Source: Catenaria anguillulae PL171
Taxonomy: Eukaryota > Blastocladiomycota > Blastocladiomycetes > Blastocladiales > Catenariaceae
Assembly (NCBI GenBank): GCA_002102555.1
Contig: MCFL01000017.1
Coordinates: 124,001 to 188,000 of the forward strand
Direction of reading: 5' to 3'
Length of the DNA: 64,000 nucleotides
This document shows positions 21,918 to 32,021 of this stretch, piece by piece (within the stretch, counting starts at the first letter, position 1; every line of letters starts with the position of its first letter). A program made the translations under genes and the position numbers. Below the pieces are notes generated by a model. That model was given only the letters and a program-made list of their open reading frames with translations, was not told where the DNA came from and did not search any database.

Positions 21918-24900
21918 CTAAATCTCGGTCGCCTTGACAGCTTCAAACTCTTGCTCACGAGTATGCGACAGCACAAACCGAGCAACTTGAACGGTATCGT
22001 GTTCATTTCCAGCTGTGAGTGACATGGAACGGGCACGAGATGTCAGTTGGATCGCATTCAGACAGCAGGTACGGAAATGACAGTGAAGAACTCGCATCGC
22101 ACCATTTATCACCGTCCTCAAACACTCGAGCTCTCCCGCCTTCCACTGAGCCCGCTGGTCGGCCTCCTTCCTCTCCCGCTCCTTGGTCGCAGTCACCTCC
22201 ACTGCCAGCGTTCCAGTAGATTTGAGATCTAAACTCCTCCAACCGCCGCCATATTCGCCAAGGTTAACAATCGACTCTTGCTTGCCGGCGAAAGGATGCA
22301 GCAACAGGACATGTGTAGCTTCCACCAAGTTCATGCCGGGATCACAGCGACTAAACGGAACGATCAATACGGGCACGTCATGACCCGACTTGAAGCGGGC
22401 GACGGGCGGATAGACGGACGCCCGGAGCGAGTCGTCGAGAATGAGCTGCGACTTGATGCCGACAAAGTGCAGAGCCATGAGCAACAGGCTCTGTTGGCAG
22501 TCGTATTCTGTAAAGGCGACAAACTTGGCGTCGGGATTCGCGTCGAGTTGCTTGAGAATGTACAAGACGACAGCTTGAATCTTGGATCCAAAAATGCGCA
22601 CAAACTCGGACGCCCCCTCGTGTCGGAAATCGCGGCCAAGATACAATTGATTCAAGTCATTGTCCACAACCTCTTCGGCCTCCTTCAGGCTCGGCCCTTC
22701 GTTCTTGGCCAGCAAGCATTTGCCCGACATGGTCGTGAAGACGTTTCGCTCGTGCAACACACGCTCCCATTCGGCTTCGACCGCATACCTGGCCGCAACG
22801 TGGAAACCATAAAATGTGCGTTGCGGTGGCAACCTGGCACGCTCAAGACACTTTTTGCACTTGGCTGTGTGCTCGGGTCGACACGACGAGCACCCGCGGC
22901 GGCCGCACGGGAACCAGTTCGCCTCGTCAATTTCGGAATTGATAAACACGCGGTCGCAGTTGCTGCATCCAAACTTGAGCTCGGTCCACACTGCCTCGTC
23001 GTGAGCCCGGCTCGGGACTCGCACCTTAATCACATCTTCCACCATGGTCCCGAGCACTTGGCTTGCAATCTCGGCCACCTCGATGTTCTCGGCTGTCTTG
23101 ACCCAAAGCAATCCCAAGTTGAGGGCCGCATCAAACGCTTCGTGAAACATGGCCTCCTTGGTCTGCGACTTTGGGTATGAGACTTGCTTTGACGAAAACG
23201 AAGTCAAAATCTCATGGTCGTGCTTGCCGCCAAACAACTTGTGAGCCGCCTCAGTCGCGGGAACAGAAAAGTGAAGATTTGTCTTGATCTCGCCCAACGT
23301 GAACCCACGACTGACGAGCCACTGAATCAGCGGTACAGCATAAGTGCCCGCGTCAAGGCCAGGCCGTTGCGTCTTGCCTCGCTTCAATCGATCGCGCATG
23401 TCATGTTCGAGTTGTGATGCAACCAACCTCGAATCACGGACATGCGATTGCAAGGCCTTGAGCAACTTGGCCGCCGCTCCACTCGGCTCCACAGCGAGCT
23501 CCTCGCGCACGGCCTTGATGATCCGAGCGTACAAGTCCTTGTGCTCGTCACCGTGCAATGATACCCACATGTTGCCCGACTCGGGGGCAATGGCCAACCA
23601 GTCCTTGGGGTCCGCGAGCCACTTGGGGTCCATGCTCACGTCGTTCGGCTCGCGCGCCTCGATCCGGCTTGGCATAAGCACATCTTGTAAAATGTCTTCA
23701 ATCACCCACCCACGATTTTGCGCATACACGAGCATGTTGATAAACCGCATCCAAGCATACGAGTCGCCGCGCTTCCACACACGCATCGACAGTGCGTCAA
23801 TCGTGCGGCCGTCTCGGTTGTATTCGTTCGAGGTCATCTTGCGTGCGTCGGCATTCAGCCAAACGTGATGGTCTTGGACGAGGCGCACAGAAGCTTCGAG
23901 CGAGTCCTTGACGAGCGCCGACAGGGCGACAGCCCGCACGTGTTCGTAATGCGACGGGTACACAGTGATGGTTTCGACGATGACTTGAGGGATTCGCCGC
24001 TCTGGGTGCTCGTTTGCTGGATCAATCACAGGCACATGGACACCGATTCGGCGAATCAGCTCGTGTCGGGCTCGCACCGGCAAGTTTCTTGGCGGCTCGT
24101 CACCTTGGCGCAGTCCGAGCGCCTGGTACGTCGAGAACGCATCCACAGACGACAACTCAGTTGCTTCCGAGTCAGCCACCGACGAAGCAACAAATGTGAC
24201 CGATGAGGAGGAATGCAGCTCGCGCAGGGGTGTAAATTCCTTGTTATTTGAGTGCAAGATCCGACTTTCGTTTAGCACATGCGCAAAAGTGGTTGAGCGA
24301 GTGACGCCATCAAACACGAGCCGGTGCCAGTGCACGGCATGCAAGAGGACAGGAATGTCGGTGGACCTGAAATCGCTGCGCGACGAAAGGGTGGAAATCG
24401 TCTCAAGCAGCGCCAGGTAAGCGGGCGCGTCAGTGATTGGTGCACGGTTCGGCCGAACGGGTTCGATTGTGGGCACGGTGCGTGGAGTATTGATGGGCAG
24501 TGTGCGCTTGGGGCGAGGATACCGTGGGGCAGCCCGTGCGGCATCGGTGCCATTCGATGCGGCAGCAGCAGCGTCAGCTTTGGCTTTCGCCGCTGCCGCC
24601 GCAGCTTCGCGCTCGGCCTCCTCCTCCTCTTCCTGCTGCTCGTAATACTCCCGCTCGGGATCGTAATCGTACGGATCGCGGCCATAGTAATCGTCCTCGT
24701 CGTCACTATCGAAATGCCCACGACGGCCCCCGCCAAATCCATACCCGTAATCGTCCTCGTCACTGTAATACCCGCCGCTCCCAAAATCGCCATAATCGTC
24801 TTCGTCATCATACAAGTCGAAAAACCCGCCGCGCCTGCGCCGGCCACCAAACCGTGCGCGATCCATATCTCGGGCACGCAACAGATCCAAAAGCAACTGC

Positions 24901-27331
24901 TCCATTGGATTGTGCCGCAACAGAGGCACTGCCCTTGCTGCGTGCAAATGCACGTCATCGCCGCCCGCATTGGCCGCCGCCGCTTCAGCTTGCCGCGCTG
25001 CCGCCTGCCGATGATACTTGACGTTGCTCGCGAGCAACTCACCACCACACGATTCCCTAGCCGTTGCGTCTGCCCACGCATACCTGTCCGATGCCGGCAA
25101 CCCGCTCATGGCTGTGATCCCCTCGCGCGACGCGGCGGCAACCTCGCCAAGTACCTGGTCGTAGGCGCAAAACATGAACTTGTCCGACACAATCACCACA
25201 TCGGCACTGCAAACTTGCTCCCAGGTACACTTTGCCAGCTCCGACTTGCCGTCCAATACCACGACCGAGTCGGCGCCAAACGCGCGCCCGGCCGTTGCGG
25301 CCCAGTGCGCGACTTTGACTTGCGAGCACACAATCAAGGTTGCACGGCTTGGGATCAGGTCGAGATCCGACCGCGGAAGCGGGAACGGGCGCATGAGCGG
25401 GTTCGCCTTGATGAGTGCCAATACGCTTGCGTACTTTGCAGGATGCGTGTCTGCGCATTTTACAAGCATGTCCGAGCACGTGATGGGCACGGGTGGGACC
25501 GGTTCGGCGAGGATGAGTGCCGAGGACGGGGACGTGGAAAAGAGGCCAGATAGTGGAGCATAGTAGAGTTGGTCGGCAATGCGGATCAGCGGGTTGCGCA
25601 CGTGCACGTCTGAGAGAACCAAGTTGAATGCATTGGAGGTTGGGGCATTGCGCTCGCGCGTGTACATCCACATGAACAGTGTCGAGAGCTGCGGCGAGTG
25701 CAAGGAGATCGGAGAGACATCGGGAATGGGTTCCAAGACCTCGGGCGGCGGCGACAGAGTGACCGAATTGGATCCTGCGGCATCGTTGTTTTGCGAGTAG
25801 ATCCATCCACGAACAGTTGCCACGGCAGCGAGCAATTGCCGAACCGCCGTCTTGGCCAAGTATCCAGTCGTGCCTGAGGCCGATTGCATGGCCGACATGA
25901 TCTTGTCGGTGCGCAAATACAGCGACCACACATAGCCGTACATCCTTGGCTTGATTTTTGCATCCGCGTCGCCTCCGGCATCCACGGCGGCCGATTGATC
26001 ATACTTGCACCCGCGAACTGGTCGAAGGACAATGCGAATGTACGGCATCATGGACGGGCGAATCGCACCAGCAAACAAGGTCGACTGGTCGCTTGGAATC
26101 GTGAACTGAGTCGGCCCACCAGGGACGCGCGCAGCTTGCGGAATCGTCCAAACGGTCCGTACGCCGACCTCGCGGCTCTTGACTGGGTACTGCACGACAT
26201 AGCCCGTGTTGCGTGCCGTGCGCTCAAACGAATGGGCGTACGTGATTTGCTTGCACTTGGTGTTGTATGTGTCGATTGCTTCGAGGTGCTTGAAATCGTT
26301 GTTTTTCACGTTGGCGAGCGAAATGTCGTCCGTCGTGGGGTCGAGGGCGTACGTGACCGTTTCCATGAGCGGCGCGCGGTGCGTGGCAGAGTCGACGTTG
26401 GACGGATACTCGTAGTAGTTCCTCAGGTCGCTGGGATCGGTCCTGATCTTGGGACGAACAATGGTCAGGGTCGGTTGGGAGTGGCATGTAGCGAGCTCGG
26501 CGATCGCGGCGCGCTTGAAGCCCTTGTATCGCTTGTCGGCGGGATCGACCCAGTGAGATACGGCTTCAGGAAGTGGAAAATAGGTTGGGGTAAAGACCAC
26601 ATCTTCGTGAAGAAGGACATCGGCTGTTGAATGACGGGAGAGAGAAGAAGAGAGTAAGCAAACACAGGCATGAACAAAAGTCATAACAGGGAAGGACGTA
26701 CCAAGGCAATTTGCTGGGATTACGCCATTTTGCACAGCTGCACTGTACTGAGCCAGCGTCGGAACCTTGGTTCCGGGTCGAAAACGGTCGTGAACACCAG
26801 GTGTGAACGGCTCGGCGGTCGCCCTTTGCATCTCGGTTGCATTTCGCTCCGGGTATTCTTCCCATCCCTAAGAGCACACCAATCCAATTGAAGGTTTAGT
26901 TTCGCAAGCCCATGCCATCAGCGTGCTGATCAGAGGATGCCTACCTCGAGTGCCTCCCGCAACTCTTCTGATGCTGGGTTGTCTTCTGGTAACGCAAAAT
27001 CTTTATAGACATGGTCGCTCACGTCTGGATACGTTGACGCCGTCAAGTCGAGCACCTGGATTTGGTCGCCGACCAACTCGTCCCTCGGCACAGGAACATC
27101 GTCATCGATGGGGTCAGGTCGTGCGAATGCTGCCTTTTCGGCGGCGGTGGCCCTCTTGGCTCCAGCAGCAGCCGACCCGGCAGCCGTCGATCGGCGGGTG
27201 CGTTTGACGGGCGGCGATGGAGCCGCATCATCGGGCGATGCGGGGCGCGAGTGGTCGTTGGCGTCTCTCAGATCCGTGGCAGCGATGGAGGCAGCCGCAG
27301 CGGTGGCGGCCGTGCGTTTTGTGCGTGGCAT
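21918..27331 (-). CDS. Degenerate SNF2/Rad5-like protein with RING-type zinc site, copy 2 (intact)
   Basis: Four exons, 27331-26945, 26867-26702, 26623-22073 and 22012-21918, give 1732 aa with all phases consistent. The first 129 residues (MPRTKRT...) align with the start of copy 1. N-lobe elements lie at about residues 500-960: 'LYYAPLSGL', 'ATLIVCSQVKVAHWA', 'SADVVIVSDKFMF', then a Gly/Asp/Tyr-rich insert (about 775-840), then 'VHWHRLVFDGVTR'. Around residue 1405 a Cys-rich module (CSNC...PCGRRGCSSC...CKKC) resembles the RING inserted in Rad5/SHPRH enzymes. The C-lobe follows: 'SKIQAVVLYIL', 'AKFVAFTEYDCQQS', 'DPGMNLVEATHVLLLHPFAG'. Walker A, the DEAH box and the 'R..R.GQ' arginine motif are absent. 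This suggests a scaffold or ubiquitin-ligase-type role without ATPase activity (inference). Intron 26701-26624 is a multiple of three and stop-free, so it can look coding. Confidence 0.75.
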
Positions 27332-27899
27332 GATCGTTGAAGTTGAATGGATTGCTTTCACAAATTGATCGTGGTCACGAGCAAATGCGGAAAGTTTCCA
27401 TGAGCATTTTCATATCGACATGAAAGGCACAACACTGTACAATCAGCATTTAAGTAGAGTGCACGCAATGTGATGGATGCTGGATGCTGTCTCGAGTCGA
27501 GTCTCCCCGATCCATCCGATTCGGTTCGAATGGTGAGACAGCTGAAAAGCCATAGTGAGTCACTGCCTCCGCCCCACCATATGAGGAAAAAACCAGCATG
27601 GGCTGGCACCTATTCAACATTGCTAAAACTCTTCTTCACGCGTGTGTTGAATCACAAATCTCACCACCTCCACTTGTTTGTGCGTCTTTCCGTCCGCTCA
27701 TCCAGGCAAACTCCATTGTCAGTCAGCAACCAAAAGCAAAACTGGGAGAAACAAACTGAACGTACGTTGTACAACCGCTCTCTTCAACCGCTTTCCACTT
27801 GACCCGATCCGCCTTCTCCATTGCCCTCTGTTTTTGCGTCGACACCATCTTGACCGTTCACGCATCCAATGTCGTGCGACTCGGGTCTGGATGATGCGT
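27332..27899. other. Spacer with 3' remnants of the deleted copy
   Basis: No intact gene. It contains the 5' flank of the intact SNF2-like gene and downstream sequence of the relic copy. Nothing else is recognised. Confidence 0.4.
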
Positions 27900-28400
27900 T
27901 CTTGACTCGAATGTCGTCGACTCTTCGTCATCCAAGGCAACGCCAATTGGCCGCTCGGGTCGACCCACAAACGGCTGCAAAAACAAGACGTGAGAGGCTT
28001 CGATCAAGCCCATTCCCGCTGAGCACGTTGATGGAGCCATGATGAAAATGCGAGCCGACGGGGGACAGTTTCGAACGTGCGAATCGGGTCAAAACTGGGG
28101 CCCACCCTCAAGAGCGACTTGGGGACGGAGACCAACCAGCGTCAGTGCAAGGGCGATTAACTGCTGCTGCGATGAGTACTCGGTGAATGCGAAAGCTCAC
28201 GCTTGGCATGTTCCAAAACATCGTCGAATATGGTCAGCCGCGACACCCCAGCAAACACAACCCGCCGCCAGTGCACGCCATGCAACACGACGAGCCCCGT
28301 GTCTGGCTCGGCGATACTCTCGCTTCCTCTGTATGTCGCGGTCGCCGTGGCTTCTGCACTGGCCACGTGGTCGCCCAGCTCGTGAGTCCATCGATACTCA
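27900..28400 (-). pseudogene. Deleted third copy of the SNF2-like gene
   Basis: Reading down the minus strand, 'VVLHGVHWRRVVFAGVSR' and 'FDDVLEHAK' match the N-lobe end of the intact gene. Within a few codons the frame shifts to 'FAFTEYSSQQQLIALALTLV', which matches the C-lobe. In the intact gene these two blocks are more than 550 residues apart. An in-frame TGA follows 'LEGGPQF', then similarity resumes as 'CSAGMGLIEASHVLFLQPFVG'. The RING region and N-terminus are absent. An internal deletion, a frameshift and a stop make this a relic. Confidence 0.8.
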
Positions 28401-28804
28401 CCATACTCGCGCGCGTTGCTGTGGGGCTGCTGGTACTGATGGTATTGACAACCTGGAGCAAATGATAGCACATTGCAACTTTGCATCGAGTGACTCGACA
28501 GTTGTAACATGACATAGTTTCATTCGCATGTTTGTGTTGGCCCTTGGTCATTTCGTCTTGTGTGATCTCGCAACTAGGCTGTCATGTTCATGCTCTCAAA
28601 CACACTCAAAGTGAACGAGTGTTAATACCAGGCGTCTGACACAATCAATGCTTTGACCGCAAATAACATCGTGCTTACGCTGAGAGTCATGCAGAGTGTA
28701 TGTACAAGTAAATAATGACGGCAGAAAAGGATCAAGGAGCTCAAAAGGTGCCAACGCAAGCAAGAACCATAGCAAAACACATCTGCAGTTACCACCGCAC
28801 CAAA

Positions 28805-31657
28805 CTAGACAACAACCTCGGCCGCTCTGCCTTGTCCCGCCCTCTCCTCCAATTCCCTCACCTTCTCAACCAAGCCTTGCACCCTCTTGACGGTTCCCTT
28901 CTCAAACTCTTCAAACTCACTCTTGATGCCCTCCAACTCCCTCTTTGCGCTCGCCACCTCGCCCTGCACATGAGCATGTGCACGAATGTCCACCAGCAGT
29001 GAGTGCCGCTGAGCATGCAGCTCATCCACCATACTAGCAAGCGTCTCGGCTTGTAGCGAAAGTGCCGCAACCTGCGACTCGAGCGCGAGCCTTTTCGATT
29101 CGAGACCGGAAACAGTCACGTCGGGCGCCGAGTCGGCAACGCCAGAATCGGCATGCTTCATGAGCGCCGCGGCATTCCCTCGACTCGAGGCTTCCGCGGA
29201 TTCGAGCACGCGATCGAGCTTGGCCTCGATTCCCTCGACAGCTGCACGCCAAGTCGACCGGCCGGCCCATCCGCTTGCCTGGCGGGCTTCTTCCAGTAAT
29301 GTGAGTGTGCGGTTGAGCTTGTCCGAGTGCGACGAGTCGGTGCGCTTGAGCACCTCGGAACTTGCCACCAGCCGGTCGAGCCGCTCCTCAATGCTCAGCA
29401 GCAGACGGTGGTCGGCATCGTGTGTGCGTGTGACCTTTTTGTCGAGGTTGGTGAGCAGTTGCTGGATGGTGGCAGAGAGATGTGACGCGGTCGAGTCGAG
29501 GCGAGTAAGGGAAGAGGTAGGGTCAATGACTTGCGCGGGTGGCGGTGGGGAGGCAGGGCGAGGGGTGGCGAGCGTAGAGTTGAGCGTGTCGAGTGTCGAT
29601 TGAAGTTTGGAGAGCTGCGAAGAGACTGATTCGAGCTGAGCAGCAGTCGCAGAAGCCGAGTCGGCCGAGGCAAGGTCAATGCGCAGTTGGGCAAGAGACG
29701 AGGAGATGGTGGATGAAAGGGAAGATACAAGGGTGTCTGCACTTGTAGAGACTGCGTCCTGAGTCGACTTTGTAATCGATTCAGTCTGGGTCACGAGCGA
29801 TGCGTCGAGCTTGGTGACGGCTTGGTCGAGCTTGACTCCAACACGGACAGCCGTTGCTGCTGCAATTACGGAGGGGAGCTCGGACTCGATAGACTTCGTG
29901 AGCGAAGCAATCTTGGCAGAAACAACATCGGACACGGTCTTGGACACGACCGACTCAATCTGCGCCGAGACTTGAGCGACAATCTGCTCACTGGAACTTG
30001 CGAGAGCTTGCTCGAGACTTTCCATGCCTGCCACAAACGTGTCCTCCTGTACCCCACTCGCTCGCACATTCTCTGCCTGGGCGTCCAATTTGCTCATGCG
30101 TTCAACGACTTGGCTCACCACCTTTTCGACTGACCGTTCGACCCTACCCACTGCTTCGCTCAAAGACTTTTCCACTCCACCAGAAGCCTCCTTGTTCTGC
30201 TTGACAATCCTTTCCATGGGTCCCGTCATGGCATCGTGCACTGTCATCCTGGTCTGATCCAAGATATCCCGCAACTTGACAGCCAACTCGCGCCGCACCG
30301 CGTCCTCGGCTCGGCTCGCCACCTGCCCGACCATGCTTTGCACCTTATCGCTTTGCCCCTCATCTCTCGCAATCATCTTCTTGACGAGGCCCGCCACCGC
30401 CTCGGCTACTCTTCTCGTCACCTCCTCGCCCACCTTGCCCACCTCTCCCTTGACTCCCTCCTCAGCCTCCTTCACAACACCCATAAGCTCCACTTGTCTA
30501 TTGGCCAAGTCCTCGTGCGCCAGTGCCACAGCCTGCCGCGTCTTCTTTCCCTCCTCGCTAACAACACACGAGTCCTTATCCACATGCGTATCCAACCTGG
30601 CCGCCAACTCGCGCGCGACCTGGTCAGCTCCGCGCCGTGACGCATCCGTGGCGGCTGCCGACTCGCGTTTCGCTGCTGCTGCCTCCAATTTGGCAATCCT
30701 GACTTGCTCCTCCATCTCGTGAATCCGCTCTTGCAACTGCGTGTTTGCCGCCACTAGCTCGGCCCGTTCTGAATTCAAATGCGCAACCGTTGCCGTTGCG
30801 CCCTCGAGCTCGGCGCCAATCCTGGCCAACCCCGGCTGAACAATGCGCGGAATCAGCGATTGCAGAGCAGACACCCAGCTGGAACAATCGGCGACCGAGT
30901 CGGCTGCGAGCAGCAGATCCGAGCGCGCGAGCAGTAGGTGGAACTCGTAGCGCAGCGCCCCGGGCTTTGCGGGCTTCTCAATGACCTGCGAGCACGTGGT
31001 CAGGTCAACCAGTTTGGTGGGTGTGGGGTCGTGATCCGAGGCGAGAAATTCCAGAATGCCTGCAGACATGCCCTTGGAGTAGGCGCGCACGTAGTAGCGT
31101 TTCCATTGCTGTACATTATCGGAATCGTTAGGCAGAGGCAAAATGTAAACCAAGTGCCAGATCCCAGAAGAGAGGTAACGGACCAACATGGACCCTCGAC
31201 GCCAAACCCACCCGGCCTTCACCAGCGACTTGCCTACGAGCGGCTCAGTCCCGCCCTGCATGGGCATTGCAGTATCGTGCAAATCAAACTCGGATGCTGT
31301 TGTCGGATCGCCACCAACCATGTGCCCTGCCCCAAGTGCTTTGGCCAAGTACCCGCGCGCATTCGCATTCTTGAGCCGCATTGACCCATACACTTGCTGA
31401 TCAGATGCCGAAGGCGACCGACCGATTGTCGCGGGAGTAGTTGTGATGGCGGGTGAAGTTGACACTCCGTTGATATTGGACACCGAGTCGGTGGGCACGA
31501 CCAGGTCACCTCCGGGAACGAGAAAGCTCGCGGGAATCGGGGCGCGCGCAACAGGTTGACGGCGCGAAGGCAGCGAGTCGCCGCTGGAACCGGGGGACGA
31601 GGCGGCAGGCGCGACACGCGAGGTGAATGTGCCCGAGCGCGAGAGCGGAGTGGACAT
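28805..31657 (-). CDS. PH-domain coiled-coil protein
   Basis: Two exons, 31657-31184 and 31108-28805, give 925 aa. The intron (75 nt) is in phase 0 and stop-free. Removing it joins 'GWVWRRGSML' directly to 'QWKRYYVRAYSKGM', a classic PH-domain strand pair, which is the reason for the splice call. The PH domain covers about residues 135-255 and ends with 'DCSSWVSALQSLIPRI'. The N-terminal 130 residues are Ser/Pro-rich and disordered. From about residue 265 to the end the sequence is coiled-coil and heptad-rich, with many Ser/Val/Ala 'SV.S.L..L' repeats and a final Glu/Arg-rich helix. It probably links a phosphoinositide membrane to a cytoskeletal or trafficking partner (inference). No orthologue is recognised. 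Confidence 0.8.
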   Translation of the reverse strand: MSTPLSRSGTFTSRVAPAASSPGSSGDSLPSRRQPVARAPIPASFLVPGGDLVVPTDSVSNINGVSTSPAITTTPATIGRSPSASDQQVYGSMRLKNANARGYLAKALGAGHMVGGDPTTASEFDLHDTAMPMQGGTEPLVGKSLVKAGWVWRRGSMLVRYLSSGIWHLVYILPLPNDSDNVQQWKRYYVRAYSKGMSAGILEFLASDHDPTPTKLVDLTTCSQVIEKPAKPGALRYEFHLLLARSDLLLAADSVADCSSWVSALQSLIPRIVQPGLARIGAELEGATATVAHLNSERAELVAANTQLQERIHEMEEQVRIAKLEAAAAKRESAAATDASRRGADQVARELAARLDTHVDKDSCVVSEEGKKTRQAVALAHEDLANRQVELMGVVKEAEEGVKGEVGKVGEEVTRRVAEAVAGLVKKMIARDEGQSDKVQSMVGQVASRAEDAVRRELAVKLRDILDQTRMTVHDAMTGPMERIVKQNKEASGGVEKSLSEAVGRVERSVEKVVSQVVERMSKLDAQAENVRASGVQEDTFVAGMESLEQALASSSEQIVAQVSAQIESVVSKTVSDVVSAKIASLTKSIESELPSVIAAATAVRVGVKLDQAVTKLDASLVTQTESITKSTQDAVSTSADTLVSSLSSTISSSLAQLRIDLASADSASATAAQLESVSSQLSKLQSTLDTLNSTLATPRPASPPPPAQVIDPTSSLTRLDSTASHLSATIQQLLTNLDKKVTRTHDADHRLLLSIEERLDRLVASSEVLKRTDSSHSDKLNRTLTLLEEARQASGWAGRSTWRAAVEGIEAKLDRVLESAEASSRGNAAALMKHADSGVADSAPDVTVSGLESKRLALESQVAALSLQAETLASMVDELHAQRHSLLVDIRAHAHVQGEVASAKRELEGIKSEFEEFEKGTVKRVQGLVEKVRELEERAGQGRAAEVVV

Positions 31658-32021
31658 TTGTGATTCTAGCTAGATAACTGTGCTATGAGCGGTCTACGCG
31701 GTGGCCGTGTGGGTGCGAACAACCAGGGTGGGTGAGTAAGGGTATGTCGGTGTATCGAATGCTAAGAGTGACTATTGCGTGTGTTCACACGTCTTTCGAT
31801 TACGCTCTTTGGGCATACTCACTTGTATGCATGGATTATTCGTGGGAAAGCGACATCGTGAAAGAAGGAGTGAAAGAGTGATGACGCGTCAGATCGGGGT
31901 CCGTCGCGTGACACCGTTCATTTTGGCCTGGAGATGTCGATCATTACAACATGTAGCTGTCAGAGTTCCCACAGCCCGATGTTGCTATCGTTACTTACGC
32001 CTCGTCAGCCCAAAGGTGACC
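31658..32021. other. Divergent promoter region of PH protein and Tectonic
   Basis: 364 bp between two divergent starts. No other gene is seen and no specific site is claimed. Confidence 0.4.
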
